A DNA stretch of 64,000 nucleotides from Bradyrhizobium iriomotense (GTDB lineage: Bacteria; Pseudomonadota; Alphaproteobacteria; Rhizobiales; Xanthobacteraceae): assembly GCF_018129405.1 (NCBI RefSeq), contig NZ_JAFCLP010000005.1:62001-126000 (forward strand), in the 5' to 3' direction. The translations under genes and the position numbers were made by a program. Of this stretch, positions 40,015 to 51,627 are shown piece after piece; the stretch's first letter is position 1; each line of letters begins with the position of its first letter. Below the pieces are notes generated by a model. That model was given only the letters and a program-made list of their open reading frames with translations, was not told where the DNA came from and did not search any database.

Positions 40015-42720
40015 TTACAGGGAGCGCTGGATCGTCTCCACGCGATAACACTCGATCACGTCACCCGCACGCATGTCGTGATAGTTCTCGAAGGCCATGC
40101 CGCATTCCTGACCGGACTGGACTTCCTTCACCTCGTCCTTGAAGCGCTTCAGCGTCGACAGCTTGCCTTCGTGCACGACGACGTTGTCGCGGATCAAGCG
40201 CACATTGGCGCCGCGTTCCACAGTGCCGTCGGTGACGCGGCAGCCGGCGACCTTGCCGACCTTGGAGATGTTGAAGATCTCCAGGATCTCGGCATTGCCC
40301 AGCATGGTTTCGCGCAAGGTCGGCGCGAGCAGGCCGCTCATCGCCTTCTTCACGTCGTCCACGAGGTCGTAGATGATGTTGTAGTAGCGGATCTCGATGC
40401 CGTTGCGCTTGGCGGCCGCAGCAGCTTCCTTGTTGGCGCGAACGCTGAAGCCGATGATCGCGGCGTTAAAACCTTCCGCGAGCGTCACGTCGGATTCCGA
40501 GATGCCGCCGACGCCGGCATGCAGGATGCGGGCGGCGACTTCGTCGGTACCGAGCTTCTCCAGCGAGCCGAGGATGGCTTCCAGCGAGCCCTGCACGTCG
40601 GCCTTGACGATCAGCGGGAATTCCTTGCGGCCCGCCGTCTTCAACTGCGACATCATCTGCTCGAGCGAGCCGCGCATGCCGGAGATCGAGGCCGCCGCAT
40701 TCTCGCGCTTCTGGTGCGCGCGGTAGCTGGTGACCTGGCGGGCGCGGGCTTCGTTCTCGACGACCGCGAGACGATCGCCGGCTTCCGGCGGACCGTTGAA
40801 GCCGAGCACCTCGACCGGCACCGAGGGACCGGCCTCCTGCACCGTCTCGCCCTGATCCGAGATCAGCGCGCGGACACGGCCCATCTCGGCGCCGGCGACG
40901 ATGATGTCGCCGACACGGAGCGTGCCGCGCTGGACCAGCACGGTCGCGACCGGACCACGGCCGCGATCGAGCTTGGCTTCGATCACGGTGCCTTCGGCCG
41001 GACGCTCCGAATTGGTCTTCAGGTCGAGGATTTCGGCCTGCAGCGCGATCATCTCGAGCAGCTTGTCGAGATTGGTCTTGTTCTTGGCGGACACTTCGAC
41101 GTCGACGACTTCGCCGCCGAAGGATTCCACCTGCACCTCGTGCTGGAGCAGCTCGGTGCGCACGCGCTCGGGCTTGGCATCGGGCTTGTCGATCTTGTTG
41201 ATGGCAACAATGATCGGCACGCCTGCCGCCTTGGCGTGATTGATGGCTTCGACCGTCTGCGGCATCACGCCGTCATCGGCCGCGACCACCAGCACGACGA
41301 TGTCGGTGACCTTGGCGCCCCGGGCGCGCATCGCGGTGAACGCTGCGTGGCCGGGCGTGTCGATGAAGGTGATCTTCTTGCCGGTTTCGGGCGAGGTCAC
41401 CTGATAGGCGCCGATATGCTGGGTGATGCCGCCGGCTTCGCCGGAGACCACGTTGGCATGACGGAGCGCGTCGAGCAGCGAGGTCTTGCCGTGGTCGACG
41501 TGGCCCATCACGGTCACGACGGGCGAACGGGTCTCGGTGTCGGTGGAATCGTCGACCTGGTCGAACAGGCCTTCTTCAACGTCGGAGGCGGCAACGCGCT
41601 TGACGGTGTGACCGAGCTCTTCGGCGATCAGCTGCGCGGTATCGGCATCGATCACGTCGGTGATCTTGTGCATCGCGCCCTGCTTCATCAGCATGCGGAT
41701 GACGTCGACCGCGCGCTCGGCCATGCGGTTGGCGAGCTCCTGGATGGTGATCGCTTCCGGAATGACCACCTCGCGAATGAGCTTTTCCTTCGGCTCGTTC
41801 GAGGCATGGCCCTTCAGGCGCTGGGTACGGCGGCGGAACGAGGCAATCGAGCGCTCGCGCACTTCGTCGGCATTGAGCGCGGTGACGACGGTCAGGCGGC
41901 CGCGCTCCTTCTGCGGGCCGGGCTTGTGGGTGGTCTTGGGGGCTGCCGCGGGACGCGCAGCGCCGCCGGGACCGCGACGGATCTGGCGCGGACCATCGTC
42001 CTCGTCCGGTCCGGCTGCGACTGCCGGAGTACGGCCCAGCGGGCCACCGCCGGCCGGCCGTTGCGTGGTCGTTCCGGGGCGCGCGGTCGTTGCTCCCGGA
42101 CGTGCCGTCGCGGGGGCGCCGGGACGCGCTGCGGGCGCGCTGGGACGCGGCGCGGGAGCGGCCGAGGCCGCTGCGGCGGGACGCGGAGCGGATTGCGGCT
42201 GCTCGCCTTCGCCGAAACGCTTCTTGGCCTCGGTCTCGGCCTTCCGCTTGGCTTCGTCCTCGTGACGATGACGCTCTTCCTCGGCCTTGCGGCGGGATTC
42301 GGCGGCTTCGCGCTCGGCGCGCTCGGCGGCCTCGCGAACAGCGCGGCGCTGGGCCTCTTCCTCGGCCTGGCGGCGCTCTTCGACTTCGCGCACCTTGGCA
42401 TCGGCCAGCGCGCTGGCGCGGGCGGAACGTTCGTCCTCGGTCAGCGTGCGCAGCACCACGCCGGAACCGGCATTGCGCGGCGGAGCCGGACGGGCCGGGG
42501 CAGGCGCGGGGGCGGCCGGTGCGGGCTTCGCAACCTCGGCAGCCTGCGGCTCAGGGGTTCCGTCGATCCGGCGCTTGCCGCGCTTCTCGACCACGACCTG
42601 CTTGCTGCGGCCATGGCTGAAGCTCTGGCGCACGGTACCCGTTTCGACGCGCGGCTTGAGCGATAGCGTCTTGCTCGGAACGCTCAGCTTCTTGTCGCCA
42701 GGGGTCTTGGTATCAACCAT
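40015..42720 (-). CDS. infB: Translation initiation factor IF-2
   Basis: This 901-residue GTPase delivers initiator fMet-tRNA to the 30S subunit. A long Ala/Pro/Arg/Glu-rich disordered region (to about residue 270) precedes the IF2N segment. The G domain shows [16 protein letters not shown] (G1, near residue 403), [15 protein letters not shown] (G3) and NKIDKPDA (G4). The C-terminal domains bind fMet-tRNA. It follows the YlxR-type gene in the nusA-infB operon. Confidence 0.98.
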   Translation of the reverse strand: MVDTKTPGDKKLSVPSKTLSLKPRVETGTVRQSFSHGRSKQVVVEKRGKRRIDGTPEPQAAEVAKPAPAAPAPAPARPAPPRNAGSGVVLRTLTEDERSARASALADAKVREVEERRQAEEEAQRRAVREAAERAEREAAESRRKAEEERHRHEDEAKRKAETEAKKRFGEGEQPQSAPRPAAAASAAPAPRPSAPAARPGAPATARPGATTARPGTTTQRPAGGGPLGRTPAVAAGPDEDDGPRQIRRGPGGAARPAAAPKTTHKPGPQKERGRLTVVTALNADEVRERSIASFRRRTQRLKGHASNEPKEKLIREVVIPEAITIQELANRMAERAVDVIRMLMKQGAMHKITDVIDADTAQLIAEELGHTVKRVAASDVEEGLFDQVDDSTDTETRSPVVTVMGHVDHGKTSLLDALRHANVVSGEAGGITQHIGAYQVTSPETGKKITFIDTPGHAAFTAMRARGAKVTDIVVLVVAADDGVMPQTVEAINHAKAAGVPIIVAINKIDKPDAKPERVRTELLQHEVQVESFGGEVVDVEVSAKNKTNLDKLLEMIALQAEILDLKTNSERPAEGTVIEAKLDRGRGPVATVLVQRGTLRVGDIIVAGAEMGRVRALISDQGETVQEAGPSVPVEVLGFNGPPEAGDRLAVVENEARARQVTSYRAHQKRENAAASISGMRGSLEQMMSQLKTAGRKEFPLIVKADVQGSLEAILGSLEKLGTDEVAARILHAGVGGISESDVTLAEGFNAAIIGFSVRANKEAAAAAKRNGIEIRYYNIIYDLVDDVKKAMSGLLAPTLRETMLGNAEILEIFNISKVGKVAGCRVTDGTVERGANVRLIRDNVVVHEGKLSTLKRFKDEVKEVQSGQECGMAFENYHDMRAGDVIECYRVETIQRSL

Positions 42721-42790
42721 TCAGCAGTCCTAATCCTGATTTATCAGTGTTGTGCGTTGCCGCACCGTCAGATCGGTTCGTCGTTGTCTC

Positions 42791-43474
42791 TCAGAAATCC
42801 TGGCCGTGCTTTTCGGCAGTCTTGTCATCGTCCGCCATCCGGTATCGGACCAGCATCTGGCTACGTGACAGGAATGACCTGCTCGCCGGGCCCGCGAGCA
42901 GCGCAGCATGTATCACATTTGACCGGGTCAGTGCCAAATCCAATTCTAACGATTTCAGCGCGGTGACGACGGGAATCTGCGGCTTGGCGCCGCGATTTCC
43001 GGCATTTTGACGCGCCAGCATGTCCAATTTGCGGATTCCGTCCGCAGCCCCGTCACTGGCGTGGATCAGGACCGCGGCCGTGCCTTCCCGCAGGGCGCTC
43101 TCGACCTTACCGAAGCCGGCCACGACCTGGCCCGCCTTGGCGGCGATTCCAAGGGCTTCCGTCACGCTCCTGACGAGGAGCGCCTCGATATCGGCGGGAA
43201 GCGTCTGGGGAACGCGCAGCTCGCGCTTGAAGGCCTTGCTAAATTGGTGACGCCGCACGGCTTCCGCAACCACCTCGCGCGAGGCGGTGACCCACATGCC
43301 GCGTCCGGGCAGCTTGCGCTTGAGATCGGGAACTATGTCGCCTTGCGGCGAGACGACGAAGCGGATCAGCTCGTCGATCGGCCGGACCTGCCGGCTGACC
43401 GCGCACATCCGCATGGTCGCGGACCTTTCGGTCCGCGGCCCATGGTCGAGTTCGCTGTCAGTGCTGGCGAGCAT
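42791..43474 (-). CDS. YlxR-type RNA-binding protein with L7Ae-like C-terminal domain
   Basis: This 227-residue protein sits between nusA and infB, the usual place for ylxR. The N-terminal half is YlxR (RMCAVSRQVRPIDELIRFVV, PGRGMWVTAS). The C-terminal half, LLVRSVTEALGIAAKAGQVVAGFG with LARQNAGN, resembles the L7Ae/L30e fold of YlxQ. In Firmicutes ylxR and ylxQ are separate genes; here they are fused. A role in RNA binding or transcript control is inferred. Confidence 0.88.
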   Translation of the reverse strand: MLASTDSELDHGPRTERSATMRMCAVSRQVRPIDELIRFVVSPQGDIVPDLKRKLPGRGMWVTASREVVAEAVRRHQFSKAFKRELRVPQTLPADIEALLVRSVTEALGIAAKAGQVVAGFGKVESALREGTAAVLIHASDGAADGIRKLDMLARQNAGNRGAKPQIPVVTALKSLELDLALTRSNVIHAALLAGPASRSFLSRSQMLVRYRMADDDKTAEKHGQDF

Positions 43475-43497
43475 CCGGGCGACATCCTCCGTCGCCC

Positions 43498-45108
<1,611 letters not shown>

Positions 45109-45110
45109 GG

Positions 45111-45887
<777 letters not shown>

Positions 45888-45990
45888 TTAACGCTTGGGT
45901 TAAGGCTTGGTTAAGACTTCAAAGCCCGCTTCGGAACTCTCCCGACAGCGCGTCGGGCCGGATCTTCCACCAACCCGCGTTCAGGTAATA

Positions 45991-46020
45991 AAAAAGAGCG
46001 GGTCCTTTCGGGCCCACTCT
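45991..46020 (-). terminator. Terminator-like attenuator in the rimP leader
   Basis: On the minus strand AGAGTGGGCCC and GGACCCGCTCT form an 11-bp stem (one mismatch, one G-T pair) with a GAAA loop, directly followed by TTTTTATTA. It lies about 130 bases before rimP and about 35 bases after the predicted transcription start. No gene is seen upstream that it could serve, which points to attenuation. Confidence 0.7.
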
Positions 46021-46056
46021 CACTACGCGGATCGTATGAGAAGATGAATTGGCGCT

Positions 46057-46085
46057 GATATAGCCCTTTCCGCCCTCCCGGACAA
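46057..46085 (-). promoter_or_regulatory. Putative promoter of the rimP-nusA-infB operon
   Basis: On the minus strand TTGTCC (46080-46085) and TATATC (46057-46062) are 17 bases apart. The inferred start is near 46050, just before the attenuator. Within the 373-base rimP-DUF2336 gap I see no further gene or tRNA. Confidence 0.55.
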
Positions 46086-46236
46086 GGCCCATCGCAGGCG
46101 AAGCGAGGCTTTTTGCGCCCGATTCGCGGTCTCCCGCGCAACGCTTCCTTCATTTCCGGGGCCTAAATTCCCTGATTGTGGGGCGGCTTGGACCAAGGGC
46201 GCACCCGCGGCGTGCCCTGTACGAGTTTGCGTTTTC

Positions 46237-47319
46237 ATGACCGTTGCCACGTCGCTCATCCCCGGACTGGACGCTATCGTCAAACGCGGCGACCCTCGCC
46301 GTCGCGGCGAGATTGCGCGTGCCATCGCCGAGCTGTTCTTCCAGGATCCCACGAGGCTCGGCCCCGAGCTCATCGACCTCTTCGACGATCTCCTGATCGA
46401 TCTCGTCCCGCATGCCGAGCTCACCTCGCGGGTCGATCTCGCCGAACGCTTCTCGCGCCTGGACAATGCGCCGCCGCATCTGGTGAACCAGTTCGCGCGC
46501 GAAAACGAGATCATGGTGGCGGGTCCCGTGCTGCGCCGCTCACCCGTACTCGCCACCGCCGCGCTGGTCGAGATCGCGCGGCTGAAAGGACAGGGTCATT
46601 TGTTGGCGATGACGGAACGCCCCGTCCTGCCGGTCGTCGTCACCGACGTGCTGGTCGAGCGCGGCGACCGGGATGTCGTGCGACGCGCCGCGGGCAATGC
46701 CGGCGCGGTGTTCTCGCCAGGCAGCTATTCCGAGCTGATCAAGCGCGCCGCGCAGGACGGCGTGCTGACGCTCAAGATCGGCCAGCGCAGCGATCTCTCC
46801 GGCGAACACCTGAAGGAGCTTCTCAACGGCACGCTCGACGTCATCCGCCGCCGCCTCTCCAGCGTGGTCAATCCCGTGCGCCAGGTCGAGATCAAGCGTG
46901 CGATGGCGGCAATCGAGGAGGCCGCGCTCCCGCCGGGGCCGCGACGCGATTTCTCCGCGGCCCAGCGCACGGTGCTCACCTTGCATCGCGAGGGCCATCT
47001 CGGCGAGAGCGCGCTGCTCGGTTTCGCCAAGGCGCACAAATACGAGGAATCGATCGCCTCGCTCTCGGCGATGGCCGGCATCCGCATCTCGATTCTCGAC
47101 CGCTTGATCGGTGGCGACCGTTACGATCCGATCCTGATCCTCGGCCGCGTGCTCAATCTCGGCTGGCCCACGGTGCGCGCGCTGATCCTGCTCTGGTACG
47201 GCCCCAATCGCACGCCTGCCGATGCCGACATCGAAGCCGCGCGCGTGAACTTCACGCGACTGATGCCGACGACGGCCGAGCGCGTCGTGAATTTCTGGCG
47301 CAACCGGCAGACGATCTGA
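46237..47319 (+). CDS. DUF2336 family protein
   Basis: This 360-residue alpha-helical protein matches the alphaproteobacterial DUF2336 family. It contains repeated short helical units typical of HEAT-like folds (PELIDLFDDLLIDLVPHAEL, LVERGDRDVVRRAAGNAG). There is no signal peptide or membrane segment, so it is cytoplasmic. Function is not known to me; some family members are linked to general stress or cell-cycle signalling. Divergent from rimP. Confidence 0.82.
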   Translation: MTVATSLIPGLDAIVKRGDPRRRGEIARAIAELFFQDPTRLGPELIDLFDDLLIDLVPHAELTSRVDLAERFSRLDNAPPHLVNQFARENEIMVAGPVLRRSPVLATAALVEIARLKGQGHLLAMTERPVLPVVVTDVLVERGDRDVVRRAAGNAGAVFSPGSYSELIKRAAQDGVLTLKIGQRSDLSGEHLKELLNGTLDVIRRRLSSVVNPVRQVEIKRAMAAIEEAALPPGPRRDFSAAQRTVLTLHREGHLGESALLGFAKAHKYEESIASLSAMAGIRISILDRLIGGDRYDPILILGRVLNLGWPTVRALILLWYGPNRTPADADIEAARVNFTRLMPTTAERVVNFWRNRQTI

Positions 47320-47328
47320 AATATTTCT

Positions 47329-47427
47329 GTCGTTCCGGGGCACGCGAAGCGTGAACTATGGTGCGCAATTGCGCACCTGAGAACCTCGAGATTCCGGGTT
47401 CGATGCTGCGCATCGCCCCGGAATGAC
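47329..47427. repeat. Palindromic intergenic repeat, family A copy 3
   Basis: The element starts GTCGTTCCGGGGCACGCG and ends GCCCCGGAATGAC, with an insert holding the palindrome TGCGCAATTGCGCA. It fills the gap between the converging DUF2336 and trmB genes and ends 2 bases before the trmB stop. Confidence 0.85.
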
Positions 47428-47429
47428 AA

Positions 47430-48140
47430 CTACAGCCGCCTGAACCGCAAGTAAGCCGCCTTGCGGCCTTCGCGCGCCGCCTTGCGGCCGTAGCGCGTCA
47501 TGGTGTAGCCGGCCCACGGTTGCCGGAAATCGTCGGCACGTTCTGCAAGCCAGACGAAGTCCGGCGAGCGCGCAAGATGCGACAGCGTCCAGGCGCAGTA
47601 ATCGTCGATATCGCAGACGAAGCGGAATTCACCATTCGGTTTCAGCACGCGCGCCATTGCGGCGATCGTCCTGTCCTGGACGAAGCGCCGCTTCCAGTGC
47701 CGCCGCTTCGGCCAGGGATCCGGATGGATCAGGTCGATGCGCGACAGCGAGGCCTTCGGCAGCCAGGCCAGCAGCTCGGCGGCGTCGCCGGCGAACAGGC
47801 GGATGTTGGCGATGTTCGCCGCTTCGATCTGCGCGAGGATTTTCGCCATGCCGTTGACATAGGGCTCGCAGCCGATGAAGCCGGTCGTGGCGAAATTCTG
47901 CGCCTCGGCCGCGAGATGCTCGCCGCCGCCGAAGCCGATCTCGAGCCGCACATCATCCGCTGCGGGATCGAAGATCTCGCGCGCATCCGCCGGCGCTGCG
48001 CCCGCGATGTCGAGCGCAAGATGCGGCAGCAGATGATCGATCAGCTCGGCCTGGTGCTGCCTGAGCTTGTGGCCCTTGCGGCGCCCGAAGAAGGCGCGCT
48101 CGCTGTCGTCGCGATCGGGGTCCGACTTGCGCTCGCTCAT
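47430..48140 (-). CDS. trmB: tRNA (guanosine(46)-N7)-methyltransferase TrmB
   Basis: This 236-residue SAM-dependent enzyme makes m7G46 in the tRNA variable loop. LEIGFGGGEHLAAEA is the SAM site and IHPDPWPKRRHWKRRFVQ the TrmB signature. The N-terminal segment (FFGRRKGHKLRQHQAELIDH) is also typical. Its ATGA start overlaps the stop of the M20 peptidase gene, so both share one transcript. Confidence 0.96.
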   Translation of the reverse strand: MSERKSDPDRDDSERAFFGRRKGHKLRQHQAELIDHLLPHLALDIAGAAPADAREIFDPAADDVRLEIGFGGGEHLAAEAQNFATTGFIGCEPYVNGMAKILAQIEAANIANIRLFAGDAAELLAWLPKASLSRIDLIHPDPWPKRRHWKRRFVQDRTIAAMARVLKPNGEFRFVCDIDDYCAWTLSHLARSPDFVWLAERADDFRQPWAGYTMTRYGRKAAREGRKAAYLRFRRL

Positions 48141-49264
48141 CGCAGCGTCTGATACAGCCGATAGAGCAGCCGCGCTCGCGGTTCGAGCGACGAGACATAG
48201 AGCTGCTCATAATGGGTGTGCGCGCCCTTGCCGTCGACGCCGAGCCCGTCGAGCGTGCCGGTGTAGGGAGCGGTGAAATTGCCGTCCGAGCCGCCGCCGG
48301 TATAGGTGTCGATCAGCTCGAAGCCGATCTCCGAGGCGAGCGTCCTGGCGTGCTCGTAGAGCGAGGCGCCTGCATTGCCCTTCTCGTAAGGAGGACGGTT
48401 GAGCTCGCCCGTGACTGTGACCGTGACGCCGTCCGTCTTCGATTTCAATCCGAGGATCTTGCCGACGAATTCGTCCGCGTCGGTGAAGCTCGGAACGCGC
48501 AGGTCGATTTCGGCATAGGCTTCTTCCGGTGTCACGTTGGGGCGCGTGCCGCCGCGCACCACGCCGACATTGACGGTGACGCCGCGCGTCAGGTCGTTCA
48601 TTCCCTCCAGCGCGTGGATGATGTTGGCGAGCTCGCGGATGGCGCTGCGGCCGTCTTCGGGCCGCGAGCCGGCATGCGCCGGCACACCCTTGATGAACAC
48701 CTCGAAGCGTCCGACGCCCTTGCGTCCGGTGACGATCTTGCCGCCGTCGCGCGCCGGCTCCGTCACCAGCACGTATTTGGCCTTGCGTCCTTCCTGCTCG
48801 ATCAGCGCGCGCGAGGTGGGGCTGCCGATCTCCTCGTCGGAGGTGAACATGTGAGTGATGCCGAGCGGCGGACGCTTGCCGTCGGCGCAGAGCGCGGCAA
48901 AGGCGTGATGGGCGATGTAGGCGCCGCCCTTCATGTCGTAGATGCCGGGACCGAACGCGCTGTCGCCCTCGACCTTGAACGGCAGGCGCTCGATGAAGCC
49001 CAGAGGGTGCACGGTGTCGAGATGACTCAGCACCAGGATGCCCGGCTGCTCCTGCCCCCAGGTCGAGCGTGCCAAGAGATGATCGCCGCAGCCGTCGACG
49101 CCGTCGACGCGCTCCAGCGTGACGGGCAGATCGCGATAGTGATCGGCGACCAGCGACACCAGCCGGTTGACCTGTTCAGGCGCCTCCGTCGGCGTCTCGA
49201 TCTCCACCCAGCGCCGGATGCCGTCGAGAATAGTTTGGGTATCGAACCAGTTGGAGTTCGTCAT
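48137..49264 (-). CDS. M20 family zinc peptidase (carboxypeptidase G2-like)
   Basis: This 375-residue cytoplasmic dizinc hydrolase has the M20 ligands in order: His in LSHLDTVHP, bridging Asp in YDMKGGAYIAHH, the Glu pair in TSDEEIGSPTS, an Asp/Glu in VTEPARDGG and the last His in GAHTHYEQLYVS. The dimerisation lid lies between (FIKGVPAHAGSRPEDGRSAI). Related enzymes cleave C-terminal glutamate from folates or peptides; the exact substrate is open. In several Rhizobiales metK occupies this slot before trmB. Start 49264 is preferred over longer options. Confidence 0.9.
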   Translation of the reverse strand: MTNSNWFDTQTILDGIRRWVEIETPTEAPEQVNRLVSLVADHYRDLPVTLERVDGVDGCGDHLLARSTWGQEQPGILVLSHLDTVHPLGFIERLPFKVEGDSAFGPGIYDMKGGAYIAHHAFAALCADGKRPPLGITHMFTSDEEIGSPTSRALIEQEGRKAKYVLVTEPARDGGKIVTGRKGVGRFEVFIKGVPAHAGSRPEDGRSAIRELANIIHALEGMNDLTRGVTVNVGVVRGGTRPNVTPEEAYAEIDLRVPSFTDADEFVGKILGLKSKTDGVTVTVTGELNRPPYEKGNAGASLYEHARTLASEIGFELIDTYTGGGSDGNFTAPYTGTLDGLGVDGKGAHTHYEQLYVSSLEPRARLLYRLYQTLR

Positions 49265-49381
49265 GGACGCATCTATGCCTTTGAATCGCATCATCCGGGA
49301 GGGCACGCGTCGACGCGCGGCCGCAAATGACGACATAGGCCAGATTTGGCGCAGCCTCAAATCGGATTGAGCTGGTGCGCG

Positions 49382-49795
49382 TCAGCGCTTGTCGGGGCCT
49401 TCGCGGGCCGCGATCTGCTCGACGAGATCGACGATCGAGCGGCGCATCTTCGAATCGGTGATTCGGGTGAACGCCTTGGTCAAGGCGAGACCTTCGGAGG
49501 TCGCGAGGAAGTCGGACACATAAGAGGGCGAGGCGCCTTCGCTGAAGCCATCCGGACCCGGCACGCCGCTCGGGCCGCCCTCGAACAGGAACGACACCGG
49601 CACCTGGAGAATCTCGGCAATCTGCTGGATTCGGCTCGCGCCGACCCGGTTCGTGCCCTTCTCATATTTCTGGATCTGCTGGAACGTCAGGCCCAAAGCT
49701 TCACCGAGCTTTTCCTGGCTCATGCCCAACATGATGCGACGCATACGCACGCGGCTGCCGACATATTTGTCAACAGGGTTGGGCGCTTTCGACAT
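49382..49795 (-). CDS. XRE-type helix-turn-helix regulator
   Basis: This 137-residue regulator has an N-terminal Cro/C1 helix-turn-helix (RMRRIMLGMSQEKLGEALGL, TFQQIQKYEKGTNRVGASRI) and a C-terminal helical segment (SKMRRSIVDLVEQIAARE) that may dimerise. In other Rhizobiales a homologue sits between lnt and metK; here it sits between lnt and the M20 peptidase. Targets are unknown. Start 49795 (MSKAPNPVDKYVG) follows a GGAGGCTGAGGAA stretch. A 221-base gap to lnt shows nothing else. Confidence 0.9.
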   Translation of the reverse strand: MSKAPNPVDKYVGSRVRMRRIMLGMSQEKLGEALGLTFQQIQKYEKGTNRVGASRIQQIAEILQVPVSFLFEGGPSGVPGPDGFSEGASPSYVSDFLATSEGLALTKAFTRITDSKMRRSIVDLVEQIAAREGPDKR

Positions 49796-50016
49796 TTCCT
49801 CAGCCTCCAAACACCACCCTCAGCGCAATCGACCGGAATGCCTCAGGTGCCAGCAGCGTAAAAATCAAACCCTGTTATTGGGAAACATTGCGGAGAAATT
49901 TAGCAATGCCCACTGTCTTTCGCAGCGGGTGCAGAATGAGGAACCCGCCTGCAATCTGTCAACCGTGGGACTACGGTTGTCAAAGGATTCCGGCCGCCTC
50001 GCTCGCTGCGGCGCGA

Positions 50017-51627
50017 TCAGGGGTGCCGTTTGGCAACACGCCGGCGGACCGCGAGTATCACGCCGAGCGCGACGAGCATGGCTGCGGGCACATCGCCCAG
50101 CTGCGCGTAGACGGTCGGCGGCAGTGCGGCGGGCAGGTTTGCATCCAAAATGCCTTCGATGCCGAGGCCGAGGCTGGCGACGGTTCGTCCGACCGGATCG
50201 ATCACCGCGGAGATGCCGGTATTGGCGGAGCGGACCAGCGGCAATCCGAGCTCGATCGCGCGCATTCGCGCCTGCTCCAGATGCTGATAGGGGCCAGTCG
50301 AGATGCCGAACCAGCCGTCATTGGTGAGGTTCACGATCCAGCCCGGACGTTCGTTGCGTCCTGCCACCTCACCGGGAAAGATGGCTTCGTAGCAGATCAG
50401 AGGCAGCGCCGATGGTGCGCCGGCGATCGGCAGCGCATGCCGCACGCTGCCGGCGATGAAGCCGCCGCGCACACGCGTCAGCTGCTCGAAACCGAGCTTC
50501 TCCATCAACTCCTGGTAGGGAAGAAACTCGCCGAACGGCACGAGGTGCAGCTTGTCGTAGACCGCGAGCACGCTGCCGTCGTGATCGATCACGTAGATCG
50601 AATTGTAGGCGCGAGTGATCGGCGTTCCCCGCGGCAGGTCGGGCGCGCGCACTGAACCCGTGATCAGCACCGTGCCCTTCGGCAAGAGCTCGGCGATTTG
50701 CGCCATCGCGTCGGCTTCGCGCGTCAGGAAAAACGGGAAGGCGGATTCCGGCCAGATCAGGATGGTGGCATCGCGCACGCCGGTCGATTGCGGTCCGGAG
50801 GCGCGGTCCGACAGCGCGAGGTATTTCTTCATCACCTCCGCCTTGGCGGCGTAGTTGAACTTCGCGTCCTGCTGCAGGTTCGGTTGCATCAGGCGCAGCT
50901 TGGCGCCTGACACCATCGTGGTCGGATGCAGCGACAGGCGGATCGCGCCGAAGATGCTCATGACAATCAGAAGCGCGATCGCTGCGGCCGGTGCGCGCCA
51001 CGCTATGCTGCGATCGGGCGTGCGGTCGATCAGCGTCGCGGGGCTCGCAAAGATCGCAACCGTCAGGAAGGTCATGCCCCACAGGCCGATCAGCGAGGCG
51101 GTCTGCGCCAGCGGCAGCGGCTCGGACAGCGCATAGCCGAACGCGTTCCAGGGAAAGCCGGTCAGCGCATGACCGCGCAGCCATTCGGCGATGGTGAGGC
51201 TTGCTGCGAGCGCCAGCACGCGCGTGGCGTTCTTGGTCCACAGCAGGCGCGCCAGCGCAAATCCGATCGCCGTGAAGATGGAGAGATAGGCCGGCAGGCC
51301 GAGCACGGCGAACGGCGTCAGCCAGGCGAAGATGTCGGCCTCGACGAAGAAGGCGTAGCCGATCCAGTAGAGGCCGGGAACGAAATAGCCGAGCCCAAAC
51401 CAGTAGCCGGTCAGCGCCGCGGCGGGGACGCCGCCATAGCGTCCGCCGCTACCGTCGATCAGCCAGACCAGCACCGGGAAGGTGATGAACAGCACCGGGA
51501 AGAGGTTGAACGGCGCCAGCGCCAGCACCGACAACGCGCCGGCTGCCATGGCGATGACGGCGCGCTTCCATCCCCAGGTGAGGATGACGGCAAGCGCGAT
51601 CTGACGAAGTCGCTGCAACGCGCTCAC
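50017..51627 (-). CDS. lnt: Apolipoprotein N-acyltransferase Lnt
   Basis: This 536-residue inner-membrane enzyme adds the third acyl chain to lipoproteins. About six transmembrane segments come first (LSVLALAPFNLFPVLFITFP and others). The nitrilase-like periplasmic domain has the catalytic Glu in IWPESAFPF, Lys in YDKLHLVPFGEFLP and Cys in LICYEAIFPGEV. A last helix (VPAAMLVALGVILAV) closes it. It overlaps corC by 4 bases and is part of the conserved miaB-phoH-ybeY-corC-lnt order. Confidence 0.96.
   Translation of the reverse strand: MSALQRLRQIALAVILTWGWKRAVIAMAAGALSVLALAPFNLFPVLFITFPVLVWLIDGSGGRYGGVPAAALTGYWFGLGYFVPGLYWIGYAFFVEADIFAWLTPFAVLGLPAYLSIFTAIGFALARLLWTKNATRVLALAASLTIAEWLRGHALTGFPWNAFGYALSEPLPLAQTASLIGLWGMTFLTVAIFASPATLIDRTPDRSIAWRAPAAAIALLIVMSIFGAIRLSLHPTTMVSGAKLRLMQPNLQQDAKFNYAAKAEVMKKYLALSDRASGPQSTGVRDATILIWPESAFPFFLTREADAMAQIAELLPKGTVLITGSVRAPDLPRGTPITRAYNSIYVIDHDGSVLAVYDKLHLVPFGEFLPYQELMEKLGFEQLTRVRGGFIAGSVRHALPIAGAPSALPLICYEAIFPGEVAGRNERPGWIVNLTNDGWFGISTGPYQHLEQARMRAIELGLPLVRSANTGISAVIDPVGRTVASLGLGIEGILDANLPAALPPTVYAQLGDVPAAMLVALGVILAVRRRVAKRHP

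Noticed and set aside
40009-42666. 885-codon open frame on the plus strand opposite infB
   Set aside because: It is the antisense of a certain infB, has a low-complexity His/Asp/Leu composition typical of high-GC shadow frames, and has no domain.
46021-46236. Possible tRNA upstream of rimP, as metY in E. coli
   Set aside because: I looked for a cloverleaf and a T-loop GGTTCGAAT-type motif on both strands and found none.
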